DNA of 64,000 nucleotides from JAFGJQ01 sp964495075 (GCA_964495075.1 CAZBUJ010000003.1:62001-126000), one strand, 5' to 3'; counted from the first letter of the stretch, positions 1-9,032 are shown. Notes: generated from the letters alone by a model not told the origin. Translations and numbers: made by a program.

Positions 1-63
1 CCCGCGATTCCGTCGCCCAAGCCGAAGCCACCGGCGGCGAAGAAAGCAAAGCAGAGCGAATGA
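1..63 (+). CDS. 3' end of an unidentified gene (partial)
   Basis: Frame 1 is open from the window edge to TGA at 61-63. It reads a Pro/Lys/Ala-rich tail of 20 residues (PAIPSPKPKPPAAKKAKQSE). Such basic, low-complexity tails are common at protein C-termini, but nothing here identifies the family. It precedes xseA by 108 bp on the same strand. The alternative is that this is not coding at all, because only 63 bases are visible. Confidence 0.4.
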   Translation, partial: PAIPSPKPKPPAAKKAKQSE

Positions 64-171
64 CGAGCCCGATCGGGCCACCGTCCGGTGAGGGGGAGCC
101 GTTGCGTTCGGAGGCGGGGTCTGATTCAATGGTCGCGGGACGCTCGCGGGTAGCCCATCGGAAGTCTCGTC

Positions 172-1731
172 ATGAATCGCCCGTTCTTTGATCCGTCCAA
201 GGTGGCCGGTCCCCGACCGGCCGCGCCGCCGCCCGTGGCGGCCGCGCTCACCGTTTCGCAAGTCACGGCGATGGTGAAGCGGGCCATCACCGAGCAGTTA
301 CCTGCGACCCTGCAAGTGGTGGGCGAGATCAGCAATCTTAAACGGCACGCCAGCGGGCACCTCTACCTGACGCTCAAAGACGACCGGAGCGAGTTGTCTT
401 GCGTGATGTGGCGGTCCGCGGCGAGCGGGCTCAAGTTCAGGCCGGAGAACGGCCTCGAGGTCGTCGCGACCGGGCAGATCGACGTCTTCGAGCGAGCCGG
501 CCGGTATCAGCTCTACCTCCGCCATCTCGAACCACGCGGCGTCGGTGCCCTGGAACTGGCGTTCCGGCAACTGCACGACAAGCTCAAGGCGGAAGGCCTC
601 TTCGACGACGCGGGCAAGAAACCGTTGCCGCGCTTTCCCCGGCGGGTCGGCATCGTGACGTCGCCCACCGGGGCGGCGGTCCGCGACGTCGTCCGCACGC
701 TGCGGCGGCGATACCCGTGCGCCGAGCTGTGCCTGTTCCCCGTGACGGTGCAAGGCCCGTCGGCCGCGGGCGAAATCGCCGCGGCGATTGCGACGCTCGA
801 CCAATCGCACCGGACCATCGGCGGCATCGACGTGCTCATCGTCGGGCGGGGCGGCGGGTCGCTTGAGGATCTGTGGGCGTTCAACGAAGAGGCGGTCGCG
901 CGAGCGATCCACGCGTGCCGCATTCCGGTGGTCAGCGCGGTCGGACATGAAGTCGATGTGACAATCAGCGATCTGGTGGCGGACGTGCGGGCCGCGACGC
1001 CGACGGCGGCCGCCGAGATCGTCACCCCGGATCGCGAGGAGCTGCTCCGCCGCCTCGAGCTGCTCCGGCATCGAGTCGGCCGGGCGGCGTGGCATCGGGC
1101 CGCCCTCCGCGGCGCCACGCTGCGCGGTGTGCTTCATCGGGAGCCGTTCCGGGATCCGGCGCTGCTCGTCCACCGGCGGGAGCAGATCGTCGATGAGCTT
1201 GTGTCGCGAATGCTGCACGCGACGCGGCACCGCCTGTCCGCCCAACAACAGTTGGTGACCCGCTGCGAGGCCCTGCTGCAACGCATTCACCCGCGATCCC
1301 TCGCCGCCGAGATGCGACGTCATATCGTCGAGGTGCACCATCGACTGCGCTGGGCGCTGCGCGAACGCTGGTCGCGCAGCGATCGGGCACTGAACAGGCA
1401 GGCCGCCGCGTTGCGATCCACCCGCCCGGAACGCTGGATCGCGCGGCTCGGCGATCGGGTCGAGCGAGTCGGGCCGCGGCTGGCATCGGCCGTCGGGCAT
1501 CGCGCGCAACTGCTCTCCGCCCGGGTGGAAGCCACCGCGGGCAAGTTGCAGGCGATGAGCTACCGGGCTACTTTGGCCCGGGGCTTCAGCATCACCCGCG
1601 TGAAGAAGGGCCGCACCGTGCTCCGCGGTGTGCAGGGGCTCAAGCCGGGGACCAGGCTGCTGACTGAAACGGCGGACGGGGAAGTCGAAAGCGCGGTGGT
1701 CGACAACAAACAGATGGAGCTTTTCGAGTAG
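172..1731 (+). CDS. xseA: Exodeoxyribonuclease VII large subunit
   Basis: Large subunit of exonuclease VII, which degrades single-stranded DNA from both ends and acts in repair and recombination. The 519 residues are a little longer than typical homologues (about 400-460). An N-terminal OB-fold region (about residues 25-125, containing VVGEISNLKRHASGHLYLTL) is followed by the catalytic XseA domain. That domain carries RVGIVTSPTGAAVRDV, the glycine-rich GRGGGSLEDLWAFNEE and SAVGHEVDVTISD motifs. The Arg-rich helical C-terminal half is the expected coiled coil that holds the small subunits, and the end has the family-like RATLARGFSI stretch. The ATG at 172 fits the family N-terminus. xseB follows after 38 bp, so the two subunits are probably co-transcribed. 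Confidence 0.95.
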   Translation: MNRPFFDPSKVAGPRPAAPPPVAAALTVSQVTAMVKRAITEQLPATLQVVGEISNLKRHASGHLYLTLKDDRSELSCVMWRSAASGLKFRPENGLEVVATGQIDVFERAGRYQLYLRHLEPRGVGALELAFRQLHDKLKAEGLFDDAGKKPLPRFPRRVGIVTSPTGAAVRDVVRTLRRRYPCAELCLFPVTVQGPSAAGEIAAAIATLDQSHRTIGGIDVLIVGRGGGSLEDLWAFNEEAVARAIHACRIPVVSAVGHEVDVTISDLVADVRAATPTAAAEIVTPDREELLRRLELLRHRVGRAAWHRAALRGATLRGVLHREPFRDPALLVHRREQIVDELVSRMLHATRHRLSAQQQLVTRCEALLQRIHPRSLAAEMRRHIVEVHHRLRWALRERWSRSDRALNRQAAALRSTRPERWIARLGDRVERVGPRLASAVGHRAQLLSARVEATAGKLQAMSYRATLARGFSITRVKKGRTVLRGVQGLKPGTRLLTETADGEVESAVVDNKQMELFE

Positions 1732-1769
1732 CCGGTGCCGGGGCTCCCGGCCGAACGCGAGGACAGGCC

Positions 1770-2030
1770 ATGGCCAAGAAGCAGCCGACGTTCGAGGAGT
1801 CGCTCCAGCGCCTGGAGACGATTGCCCGGGAGATCGAGGACGGCAAAATCGGGCTGGAGGAGTCAATCGCGCGATACGAGGAAGGCATGAAGCTCGTCGA
1901 GCGCTGTCGGTCGATCCTGACCACGGCCGAGCAGAAGATCAAGAAACTCCAACCGGCCGACGACGGCGGGTTGACCGCCGCCGACGTCGACATGCCCGAT
2001 GACACTGGCCCGGACCACGACGACGCGTGA
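1770..2030 (+). CDS. xseB: Exodeoxyribonuclease VII small subunit
   Basis: 86 residues, the usual size for XseB. The conserved core FEESLQRLETIAREIEDG, then GLEESIARYEEGMKLVERC, is plainly visible and forms the two-helix bundle that wraps XseA. The acidic C-terminal tail (about residues 65-86) is not conserved in the family. The gene sits directly behind xseA, 38 bp after its stop, which fixes the function by context. The sequence before the ATG ends GAGGACAGGCC, and GAGGACAGG is a reasonable ribosome-binding site. A separate promoter starts just downstream for scpB. Confidence 0.95.
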   Translation: MAKKQPTFEESLQRLETIAREIEDGKIGLEESIARYEEGMKLVERCRSILTTAEQKIKKLQPADDGGLTAADVDMPDDTGPDHDDA

Positions 2031-2059
2031 GCCGGCCGCACCGCCGTGCCGGCGCCGTA

Positions 2060-2087
2060 TTGATTCGTCCATCGCGTTGGCTATGAT
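2060..2087 (+). promoter_or_regulatory. Sigma70-like promoter for scpB, probably leaderless
   Basis: TTGATT (2060-2065) and TATGAT (2082-2087) are separated by 16 bp. The -10 box ends only 8 bp before the scpB ATG at 2096, so transcription would begin at or next to the start codon. No Shine-Dalgarno sequence lies between them, which fits a leaderless mRNA. Confidence 0.55.
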
Positions 2088-2095
2088 CGCTACTC

Positions 2096-2827
2096 ATGAC
2101 CGAAGAGACGCCGGCACAACAACCGCAGCCTCCTGCCGACCGGCCGAATGCCGAACCCGGTGACGACAATAAGATCACCAACCGCTCCATCGTGGAAGCC
2201 ATTCTGTTCGCCGCGGATGGACCGCTGCCGCCCGTGAAGATCGCGCAGGTGCTGGGCAGCGGGACGGCCGGCGACGTCAAGAAGCACGTGGCCGGCTTGA
2301 ACGAAGACTACGCGGAACGGGGCGCCGCCTATCGGATCGAGACGGTGGCCGGCGGCTTCCTGATGTCCACCCTGCCGGTATACCATCGATGGCTCAGCCA
2401 GTTGACCACGTCCCGCAGCGAATCGCGCCTCTCGCAAGCCGCCCTGGAAACGCTGGCCATCGTCGCCTACAAGCAGCCCGTGCTGCGGGCCGACATCGAA
2501 GCCATCCGCGGCGTCAGTGTCGGTGAGGTGGTGAATCGGCTCCGCGAACTGAACCTGGTCAAGGTGGTCGGGCGGGCCGAAGAAATCGGGCGTCCCATGC
2601 TCTACGGAACCACCCGGCGATTCCTGGAGACGTTCGGGCTCGCGTCGCTGGCCGACCTTCCCAACGTCGAAGCGCTGACGCCGCCGGGGGGGCAGGCGGG
2701 GCAGACCAAGCCCGCTCAGAGAGCGGAGGGGCGAGTGGAGAAAGGCGACCGCGCTCACGAAGGGGCGAAGCCGCCGGCGATGGACGATCGGGCCGAGGAC
2801 GCGGTCGAAAAGGTGGCGGACGCGTAA
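2096..2827 (+). CDS. scpB: Segregation and condensation protein B
   Basis: ScpB is the winged-helix (kite) subunit of the bacterial SMC-ScpA-ScpB condensin, which compacts and segregates chromosomes in the cytoplasm. Two winged-helix regions span about residues 25-185. They contain the typical IVEAILFAADGPLP start, YRIETVAGGF, LSQAALETLAIVAYKQPV and the RPMLYGTTRRFLETFGL end. The last 45 or so residues are a charged low-complexity tail rich in Gly, Ala, Lys and Glu, beyond the conserved fold. scpA is not in this window. The gene has its own promoter immediately upstream and no visible ribosome-binding site. A convergent DHH gene follows 56 bp after the stop. Confidence 0.93.
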   Translation: MTEETPAQQPQPPADRPNAEPGDDNKITNRSIVEAILFAADGPLPPVKIAQVLGSGTAGDVKKHVAGLNEDYAERGAAYRIETVAGGFLMSTLPVYHRWLSQLTTSRSESRLSQAALETLAIVAYKQPVLRADIEAIRGVSVGEVVNRLRELNLVKVVGRAEEIGRPMLYGTTRRFLETFGLASLADLPNVEALTPPGGQAGQTKPAQRAEGRVEKGDRAHEGAKPPAMDDRAEDAVEKVADA

Positions 2828-2883
2828 TCCACGCCGCACCGCTGTGCACCCCGCATGATTCCCTTGCTCCGAGGGCCTGCCGG

Positions 2884-3903
2884 TCAGAGAATCTCGCGCA
2901 GGCGATCGACGAGTTGACGCCGGACGGACTCCAGGTCGCCCGCGACCTGCGCGCCGGCCGCGCGGGCATGCCCACCGCCGCCGATCGAGGCCGCGAGATG
3001 GGCCACGTTGAGGTCGGGGACGCCCGGTCCCGGCGCTTTGCTCCGCAGGCTGACGCGGACGACGCCCTTCCCTTCATCCGTGATCAGGACCGATACGACC
3101 ACGCCGCGAAGCTGCATCGGCACGTTTACCACGTCCTCGGTGTGAGCGGGCTTCGCGCGGGCCGCCTGAAACGCCTCCGCGGAGAGGGTCATCACGGCCA
3201 CCCGGCCGTCGCAGAACAGTTCCATCGACGTCATCGCGGCGGCCTGGAGCCGGATCCTCTCGACCGGCTCCTGGTTGTACACGGCGTCGTACAGGGCGTG
3301 TGGCTGCGCCCCCAGCTCGACCAGTCGCGTCGCGGCCGCCAGGGTCCGGGAATCGGTGTTGGAGTACCGAAACCAGCCCGTGTCGGTCGCCAGGCCGACG
3401 AAAAGGGCCTGGGCAATGTCCCCGTCGATCGGCCATCGGGCCGCGTTGGCCCAGTCGAACAGGATCAGCGCGGCGGCCGATGCCGATTCATCGACCAGGC
3501 CGTCGTCCGCCACCGGATCCCGGGTCACGTGATGGTCCACGACCACCTTGGGGAGACCCGCGCCGCCCCCGGCACGCAGCCAGTCGGCCATCGGGTCCAA
3601 CTGGGCAAACGAACACGTATCCAGGATCAACACACCGTCAGGGGCGAAGGCGTCAGCACGGGCCGCGACATCCGCCTCGGGGGGCGGCAAATCCGGCAGG
3701 AGGAAGCCATAGCGATCGGGGACTGGCTCGTACAGCAACGCCAGCGGCTCGGCTCCCGCCCGGCGCAGGATGCGGGCCATCGCGTCGACGCAGCCCAGCG
3801 CGTCACCGTCCGGGCGCCGGTGCGTCAGCAACAGGGGGCGTCGCCACCGGCCGACCCGTTCGGCGAGCCGACGAAACTCGTCCTGGCTGATTGTGGTCGA
3901 CAT
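2884..3903 (-). CDS. DHH-family phosphoesterase (NrnA-like)
   Basis: 339 residues with a DHH domain (about 15-180) and a DHHA1 domain (about 215-335). The motifs are HRRPDGDALGC, LDTC, the signature VVDHH and the C-terminal SIGGGGHARAAGAQV, which binds the substrate phosphate. Proteins of this layout are Mn2+-dependent nano-RNases or pAp-phosphatases (NrnA type) that degrade 2-5 nucleotide RNAs or cyclic-dinucleotide breakdown products. Which substrate is used cannot be told from sequence. It lies 27 bp after ribF on the same strand, and the two are probably one transcript. In many bacteria nrnA neighbours rbfA, truB and ribF, which fits. Confidence 0.88.
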   Translation of the reverse strand: MSTTISQDEFRRLAERVGRWRRPLLLTHRRPDGDALGCVDAMARILRRAGAEPLALLYEPVPDRYGFLLPDLPPPEADVAARADAFAPDGVLILDTCSFAQLDPMADWLRAGGGAGLPKVVVDHHVTRDPVADDGLVDESASAAALILFDWANAARWPIDGDIAQALFVGLATDTGWFRYSNTDSRTLAAATRLVELGAQPHALYDAVYNQEPVERIRLQAAAMTSMELFCDGRVAVMTLSAEAFQAARAKPAHTEDVVNVPMQLRGVVVSVLITDEGKGVVRVSLRSKAPGPGVPDLNVAHLAASIGGGGHARAAGAQVAGDLESVRRQLVDRLREIL

Positions 3904-3930
3904 GCGTGGCCCCCGGCCGTGAACGGCTCG

Positions 3931-4914
3931 TCAATCCGCTGGCGTCGATCCGATACGATGGTTGTTTTGCACTTCGTAATCGTGGGCGTGGGAGCGAACG
4001 TCCGCCACGTCACGATCCATCTGATCGATCAGTTCCTGCGACGTCCGATAGGTTTGCTGGGGACGGAGCCAGCGCAGGAAGTCCAGCTTCATCGTGGCGC
4101 CGTACACGTCATCGTGGAAGTCCAGAACGAAGGCTTCGACCTGGCGCGGCCCCTCGCCGAAGGTGGGGGCGGTGCCGATGCTGATAGCGGCCGGCGCGGT
4201 GACCGATCCGATGGTCGCCACGCCGGAATAGACTCCGTCCGGTGGAATGAGATGGCCGGTCGCGTCGATATTGGCCGTCGGGTACCCCAGCGACTTGCCG
4301 CGCCGATGCCCGTGCACGATCTTGCCGGTCAAGCGGTAGGGTCTCCCCAGGCACAACGCCGCCCGGTGCACCTTGCCCCGACCGACCAGGTGCCGCACGA
4401 GCGAACTCGAGATGAGCACGGTTTCGCCCGGCTCGACCTGCAGCTCGACGGGACCGACGATGCAGACCTCGAATCCGTGTTCGGCGCCGAGCTCGCGCAA
4501 CAACTGCACCGTGCCCCGCCGACCACGTCCGAACCCGAACGACGGCCCCTCGACGAGATGAGACGGATGAAAGCGTTCCACGATGATGTCGTGCACAAAC
4601 GCTTCCGGCTCGAACGCGAGCAACTGCGGGCTGCTCTCGGCGATGACGGCCATGTCGGCCCCGCCGGCCGCAAGCTGCTCGAGCTTGTCCTCGATCGGCG
4701 TCAATTGCGGTGGGGCTTTCTCCGGGGCCACCACGGAGAGCGGGTGCGGCTCGAACGTGAGCACGATCAGCGGCTGGCCGCTGTCCGCGGCGATCAAACC
4801 GCCTTGCGCCAGCAACTGTTGATGGCCGCGGTGCACGCCGTCGAAGTTGCCGATCGTGAGCACGGAACCGGACAACTTCAGTTTGGGTGAATCGAGTCCT
4901 CGAATGACTTCCAC
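3931..4914 (-). CDS. ribF: Bifunctional riboflavin kinase / FAD synthetase
   Basis: RibF phosphorylates riboflavin to FMN and adenylylates FMN to FAD. The 327 residues match the bifunctional form. The N-terminal nucleotidyltransferase domain (about 1-180) has LTIGNFDGVHRGHQQLL with the HxGH-like ATP site and ends with SSSLVRHLVGRGKVHRA. The C-terminal flavokinase domain (about 183-310) shows the RRGKSLGYPTANI motif and PPDGVYSG. GAGGCG about 5 bases upstream of the ATG is a modest ribosome-binding site. The gene is divergent from the glycosyltransferase at 5088 and precedes the DHH gene. Confidence 0.95.
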   Translation of the reverse strand: MEVIRGLDSPKLKLSGSVLTIGNFDGVHRGHQQLLAQGGLIAADSGQPLIVLTFEPHPLSVVAPEKAPPQLTPIEDKLEQLAAGGADMAVIAESSPQLLAFEPEAFVHDIIVERFHPSHLVEGPSFGFGRGRRGTVQLLRELGAEHGFEVCIVGPVELQVEPGETVLISSSLVRHLVGRGKVHRAALCLGRPYRLTGKIVHGHRRGKSLGYPTANIDATGHLIPPDGVYSGVATIGSVTAPAAISIGTAPTFGEGPRQVEAFVLDFHDDVYGATMKLDFLRWLRPQQTYRTSQELIDQMDRDVADVRSHAHDYEVQNNHRIGSTPAD

Positions 4915-5087
4915 GTCACGCCTCGTCGGTTCGGTGTCGCGTCCCGGTATTACGGGCTCCTGCCGCTAGGATAGGCGCCAGTCCGGTCCTTGGCAAACGA
5001 CGGGTGCCATTGTCGGCACGCACGGCGAAATCCCCGTCCACGAAGCACCCGGTTGACACTGCTGCCGCGAGGGGATGGAATGTAGCC

Positions 5088-6221
5088 ATGCACGCAGCGG
5101 ATGCCACGACGAGTCCCCTGCCGGTCACGATCGACGTTGCATTGTGCATCGATCGGGAGGTCTACCGTCGACTCCGCCCGATTCTTCGCCACCTTTGCGT
5201 GGGCATGATTGACTATGCGGTGTCCGGGCGGCTGATCAGCCCGTCGCCCGACGTCGGTCGGCTGTCGGTGGGGCCGATTCAGATGGTGCCCTACGACCCG
5301 CCGCCCTGGCCGATGACCCACTTTCGGACGTCTCGCATTCGGCGCATGGGATCGTTGGCCGAACGGCTCGCGGAACGCCCCCCCACCATTGTGCACGCAA
5401 TCTCGGCCGGTTCCTATGAGCTGGCCGGCTTCCTCGCGGAGCGGTTCGACGTGGACCTGATTCTGCAACTGACCGCGTTTCGTGACGTGGACGCGTTGAC
5501 CCCGGATCTGGTGGAGCGGACGGCACTGTTCATCGCGTCCAGCCAGCCGATCCTCGACCGACTGGATGAGGCGGTGGCCGTGCCGGCGCAACAAGCACGG
5601 CTGATCCGCCCCGGCACGCTGGCCGGTGCCGACCCCACGTGCTTCGCCGACTCGGATGCCATCCCGAGCGTCCTCTGCGCGGACGCTTTCCGGCCCGGCT
5701 GCGGCGTTCAGCAACTGATCCGCGCAACCCGCATTCTGCTGGACCGCAAGCGCGAGTTCCTCACCTTCTTAACGGGCACCGGGCCGCTCGAAGGCGAGCT
5801 GCGCAGTCTCGCGTTGTCACTGGACCTGTCATCGTCGGTCATTTTTGCCCACCCCACCGGCCGTACGGAGCAGATCATGATCGGTGCCGACATTTTCGTA
5901 CAACCGAGCGTCGACACGTCCATGACGGCGGGGCCGCTGCACGCCATGGCGAGCGGGATGCCCGTCGTCGCGGTGAGCGGCGGGGTCGGCGACTACTTCG
6001 TGGACGGCATTACCGCCGTCCTGGTGGACGACGCGTCACCGACCGCCCTGGCCGACGGGATTGAAAGCATGCTCGACGATCACCGGCGGGCCCGCGAACT
6101 CGCGGAGGGGGCGCTGAGTCACGTCCGCACCTATCACACCATCAGCGCCATGGCCGAGCAGACGGTGAGCGGCTACCGCACCCTGCTTGAACAGGGCCGC
6201 ACGTACTCCATGCACGAGTAG
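5088..6221 (+). CDS. Glycosyltransferase, GT4-like
   Basis: 377 residues. The reading frame is open from 5004, but ATG 5088 is preceded by GAGGGG 10-15 bases upstream and gives a natural start. The C-terminal half looks like a Rossmann GT-B domain of family 4. It has a core with LTGTGPLEGELRSLALSL, then IFVQPSVDTSMTAGPLHAMA and GMPVVAVSGGVGDYF, where retaining GT4 enzymes carry E-x7-E. Here the first acidic residue of that motif is replaced (the stretch reads SVDTSMTAGP), so activity is uncertain. It would transfer a sugar from a nucleotide donor, possibly in surface polysaccharide synthesis. No polysaccharide genes adjoin it. Confidence 0.75.
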   Translation: MHAADATTSPLPVTIDVALCIDREVYRRLRPILRHLCVGMIDYAVSGRLISPSPDVGRLSVGPIQMVPYDPPPWPMTHFRTSRIRRMGSLAERLAERPPTIVHAISAGSYELAGFLAERFDVDLILQLTAFRDVDALTPDLVERTALFIASSQPILDRLDEAVAVPAQQARLIRPGTLAGADPTCFADSDAIPSVLCADAFRPGCGVQQLIRATRILLDRKREFLTFLTGTGPLEGELRSLALSLDLSSSVIFAHPTGRTEQIMIGADIFVQPSVDTSMTAGPLHAMASGMPVVAVSGGVGDYFVDGITAVLVDDASPTALADGIESMLDDHRRARELAEGALSHVRTYHTISAMAEQTVSGYRTLLEQGRTYSMHE

Positions 6222-6291
6222 CGGAGCCGCCCTGAAAGGACCTCGGCGGGCGGCCGCCCGGCGATCCGGGGTGATTTTTCGATCCGTGCAA

Positions 6292-6320
6292 TTGACTGGA
6301 CACGTTTCGGGCCGATATGT
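6292..6320 (+). promoter_or_regulatory. Candidate promoter of the beta-propeller lipoprotein
   Basis: TTGACT (6292-6297) and TATGTG (6315-6320) are spaced 17 bp. The -35 is good and the -10 weak (3 of 6 consensus bases). It lies about 70 bp upstream of the GTG start at 6389, in the only non-coding gap of the area. Confidence 0.4.
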
Positions 6321-6388
6321 GATAGAGGGGCGTTCGGCGCGGCGCCTGGGATGTGTACGCACCCGTTTTAGAGAAAAGGAGGCTTCCT

Positions 6389-8746
6389 GTGCGAAAGCTG
6401 ACCGCAATGCTCGTCGCCGTGGCACTCGTGAGCGGCTGCAATCTACCCTGGCTGCCGGGGGTGCCGGACGACGGTACCCAGACGGAAACGGGCGTCTCGA
6501 CCCTCAAGACGTTCGAGTCCGCCGAGGAACTCAAGGCGTACTTCGCGAACGTGGCGTCGAACGACTTCCGCTTCGGCTTCCACACTCAGCTTGACGAACC
6601 GGTGCCGCTGGGCGGCGAAGCCGGCGCGTTCGATGACATGGCGACCGGCACCGACAGCAGTGACGGCGCCGGCGGTGCGACACCGCCCGCGGCGCCCGGT
6701 AAGGACGACGCCGATACCGACGTCAGCCGGGCCGACGAAACGGGCGGCTTCTCGGACACGACGACGCAGGAAGAAGGCGTGCAGGAAGCGGACGTCGTCA
6801 AGAACGACAGCACGTACATCTACGTACTCACGTCGGAGAAACTGCGGATCGTAAATGCCAGCCCGGGCGAAGCCCTGTCGAATCTCGCTGCCCTGGACTT
6901 GGGCGGCTGGGGGCAGGATCTCTACCGACTGCCGGAGACCGAGCCGGTGGCCACGCGCATCGTGGCCATCACGCAGACCGACAACTGGTTCGGCATCACG
7001 CGAACGGACGGCGCGGTCGACGCGGCCCAGATCGAACCGGCCATTGCCCTGCCGTGGTTCGCCACGCCGCAGACGGTGGTGTCGGTGATCGACGTCTCGG
7101 ATCACGCCAACCCGGTCGTCGAATCGACGAGCACGTTCGACGGCTCCCTGATGAACAGCCGGATGATCGGCGACAAGCTGTACCTCGTGCTCGCCCACTA
7201 CCCGGACTACTACGGCGGGTTCCCCTTCGACGACGTCGAAGACTACCCGGTCGACGCACTGCTGCCCGACTTCACCGTGACGCGGAACACCGGCACCGCA
7301 ACCGCCAGTGAAGGCGATGCCAGCGCGGACGGCGATAGCGCCACCGGGAACGATACGACCACGGGCAACATCGTCGGCTGGACCGGCGTCTATCGGCCGA
7401 GCGACCCGGACGGCATGGGCATGACCTCCGTCGTCACCATGGACGTCAACCAGCCCGCCGATTTCAAGGCGGTGGCGGTCGTCGCGTACCCCGGCAACAT
7501 GTACGCCTCGACGGCGGCGATCTATCTGACCGATACCGATTACAACTTCTTCACGGGCGACTACCGTGAGACGACCGACATCTACAAGTTCAAATACACG
7601 GAGAACGCGGTGGAACTCGCGGCGACGGGCAGCGTGCCCGGTCGCGTGCTGAACCAGTACTCGATGAGCGAGTACGAGGACGACCTGCGAATCGCGACGA
7701 CGATCAGCGCGACCTGGTTCCCGGGGGCCGAACGGCCTTCGGTCAATGGCCTGTACGTGATGGCCGAGCAGGACGGCGCGCTGTCCGCGGTCGGGAGCGT
7801 CGAGGGCCTGGCACCCGGCGAGGAGATCAAGTCGGCCCGGTTCATCGGACCGCGCGGGTATTTGGTCACCTTCGAGCGGACCGACCCGCTGTTCACGTTC
7901 GACCTGTCGAACCCGACCAACCCGATCCAGGTGGGCCTGCTGACGGTGCCCGGATTCTCGTCGTTCATCCTGCCTATGGGTGAGAATCACCTGCTGGCCG
8001 TCGGCGAAGACATCGACCTGTCCGAGGGCTGGCCGCGCTCGAACGGGGTCCAGTTGTCCATCTTCGACGTGTCCAACCTCGCGTCGCCGCAGTTGGCCCA
8101 CCAGCACGTGATCGGTGCCGCGGGCACCTACTCGGAAGCCCTGAACAACCCGAAGGCGCTGACCTACTACGCCTCCGGCAACCTGTTGGCCGTGCCGATC
8201 GAACACTACGAGTGGGTGGCCTGGGACGGTGACGGCGTGACGGAACCCGACCCCGCCGATCCGGTGAATGACGGCGAAGAGGGCGACACGGGCGGCGGTA
8301 GCGGCGGCAGCGAAGGCGACGCCACCGGCGAAGACACTGGCAGCAGCGAAGAAGTCAGCAACCCGACCGATGGCACGGCGGTGGCCGGCCTGGAGATCGT
8401 GCCTGGATTCGACGGCGTCTATGTATACCGGGTCACCGTCGAGAACGGGTTCGAAATACTCGGCCAGATGACCACCCGGTCGCCGGAAGAGGAAGACTCC
8501 TGGTGGAGCTACAGCATATTCTCGCGCGGCATCTTCCTCGGTGAAAACGTGTTCTCGGTAAACGAGCGCGGCGTGGTCGGCGCTCCCGTATCCGACGTGA
8601 ACTCCGCGCCGTGGAACGTGTCGTTCCCAGCAGACGAGCAGGAATGGGGGGACGAATCCCCGGGGGAATCGGATGGCGGCGAGCCGGCCCTACCGCCGGA
8701 TGAACCCATCCAGCCCGTTGAAGAGGATGACGTAGAGGATCTCTAG
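6389..8746 (+). CDS. Secreted beta-propeller lipoprotein (PF09826-like)
   Basis: 785 residues from GTG 6389. The start is chosen because AAAAGGAGG ends 6 bases before it and because it begins a perfect lipoprotein signal: VRK, a hydrophobic stretch, then lipobox VSGC. ATG 6353 upstream lacks both. The motif TQEEGVQEADVVKNDSTYIY near residue 130 is the hallmark start of the secreted beta-propeller domain. Repeated blade-like segments follow (LRIVNASPG, VSVIDVSDHANP, LFTFDLSNPTNP, LSIFDVSNLASP). Two acidic Ser/Gly/Asp/Thr-rich linkers interrupt it, near residues 310-325 and 630-660, and the C-terminus is Glu/Asp/Pro rich. Role unknown; presumably a surface or periplasmic binding or processing protein. 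A strong hairpin terminator follows. Confidence 0.85.
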   Translation: MRKLTAMLVAVALVSGCNLPWLPGVPDDGTQTETGVSTLKTFESAEELKAYFANVASNDFRFGFHTQLDEPVPLGGEAGAFDDMATGTDSSDGAGGATPPAAPGKDDADTDVSRADETGGFSDTTTQEEGVQEADVVKNDSTYIYVLTSEKLRIVNASPGEALSNLAALDLGGWGQDLYRLPETEPVATRIVAITQTDNWFGITRTDGAVDAAQIEPAIALPWFATPQTVVSVIDVSDHANPVVESTSTFDGSLMNSRMIGDKLYLVLAHYPDYYGGFPFDDVEDYPVDALLPDFTVTRNTGTATASEGDASADGDSATGNDTTTGNIVGWTGVYRPSDPDGMGMTSVVTMDVNQPADFKAVAVVAYPGNMYASTAAIYLTDTDYNFFTGDYRETTDIYKFKYTENAVELAATGSVPGRVLNQYSMSEYEDDLRIATTISATWFPGAERPSVNGLYVMAEQDGALSAVGSVEGLAPGEEIKSARFIGPRGYLVTFERTDPLFTFDLSNPTNPIQVGLLTVPGFSSFILPMGENHLLAVGEDIDLSEGWPRSNGVQLSIFDVSNLASPQLAHQHVIGAAGTYSEALNNPKALTYYASGNLLAVPIEHYEWVAWDGDGVTEPDPADPVNDGEEGDTGGGSGGSEGDATGEDTGSSEEVSNPTDGTAVAGLEIVPGFDGVYVYRVTVENGFEILGQMTTRSPEEEDSWWSYSIFSRGIFLGENVFSVNERGVVGAPVSDVNSAPWNVSFPADEQEWGDESPGESDGGEPALPPDEPIQPVEEDDVEDL

Positions 8747-8800
8747 CCTCCAACCGGGGCCGGCCCGCGGCCGGCGGCTTCGGACTCGCGTGATTTACCA

Positions 8801-8840
8801 GGCTCTTGCGGTGTTCCCACGTGCCGCAAGAGCCTTCTTC
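8801..8840 (+). terminator. Rho-independent-type terminator
   Basis: A perfect 11-bp stem (8801-8811 with 8824-8834, GGCTCTTGCGG pairing with CCGCAAGAGCC) has a 12-base loop and is followed by TTCTTC. It lies 55 bp after the beta-propeller gene and separates it from the symporter promoter. A smaller GC hairpin at 8759-8775 precedes it. Confidence 0.65.
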
Positions 8841-8861
8841 ATGGGGCCGTCCACGCCCCGG

Positions 8862-8890
8862 TTGCGATCTGGCAACCGGGCTGGCATAAT
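8862..8890 (+). promoter_or_regulatory. Sigma70-like promoter of the symporter operon
   Basis: TTGCGA (8862-8867) and CATAAT (8885-8890, five of six consensus bases) have an ideal 17-bp spacer. A start near 8897 would give a leader of about 30 bases before the micropeptide ATG at 8928. Confidence 0.6.
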
Positions 8891-8927
8891 CCGATTGGTA
8901 CGGTAGTCCGGCGCAGAATCGGATCTC

Positions 8928-9032
8928 ATGACGCTCCCCTTCTCCACAATCCTCTGGGTCATCGTTCCCCCCCTCGTCCTGATCGCGTTCACGGTGGCGT
9001 GGTCGGTCAAGAAGTGGGACCACACGCCATGA
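8928..9032 (+). CDS. Micropeptide coupled to the Na+ symporter
   Basis: 34 residues starting MTLPFSTILWVIVPP. It is one hydrophobic helix (about residues 5-25) ending in a basic/aromatic tail (VKKWDHTP). Its stop overlaps the symporter start as ATGA (9029-9032), which signals translational coupling, and a good promoter lies 38 bp upstream. Tiny single-span accessory proteins are known upstream of several sodium:solute symporters (YhdT for PanF, and annotated 'symporter small accessory proteins'), where they are thought to aid assembly or stability. The assignment rests on size, topology and position, not on recognised homology. Confidence 0.7.
   Translation: MTLPFSTILWVIVPPLVLIAFTVAWSVKKWDHTP

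Noticed and set aside
298..1866. 522-codon ORF antisense to xseA
   Set aside because: It covers xseA, which is clearly coding on the other strand. Its composition (Arg/Gly/Pro/Ala) is typical of a high-GC shadow frame.
2914..4890. 658-codon plus-strand ORF over the DHH and ribF genes
   Set aside because: It is a shadow of two unmistakable minus-strand genes and has no family motif.
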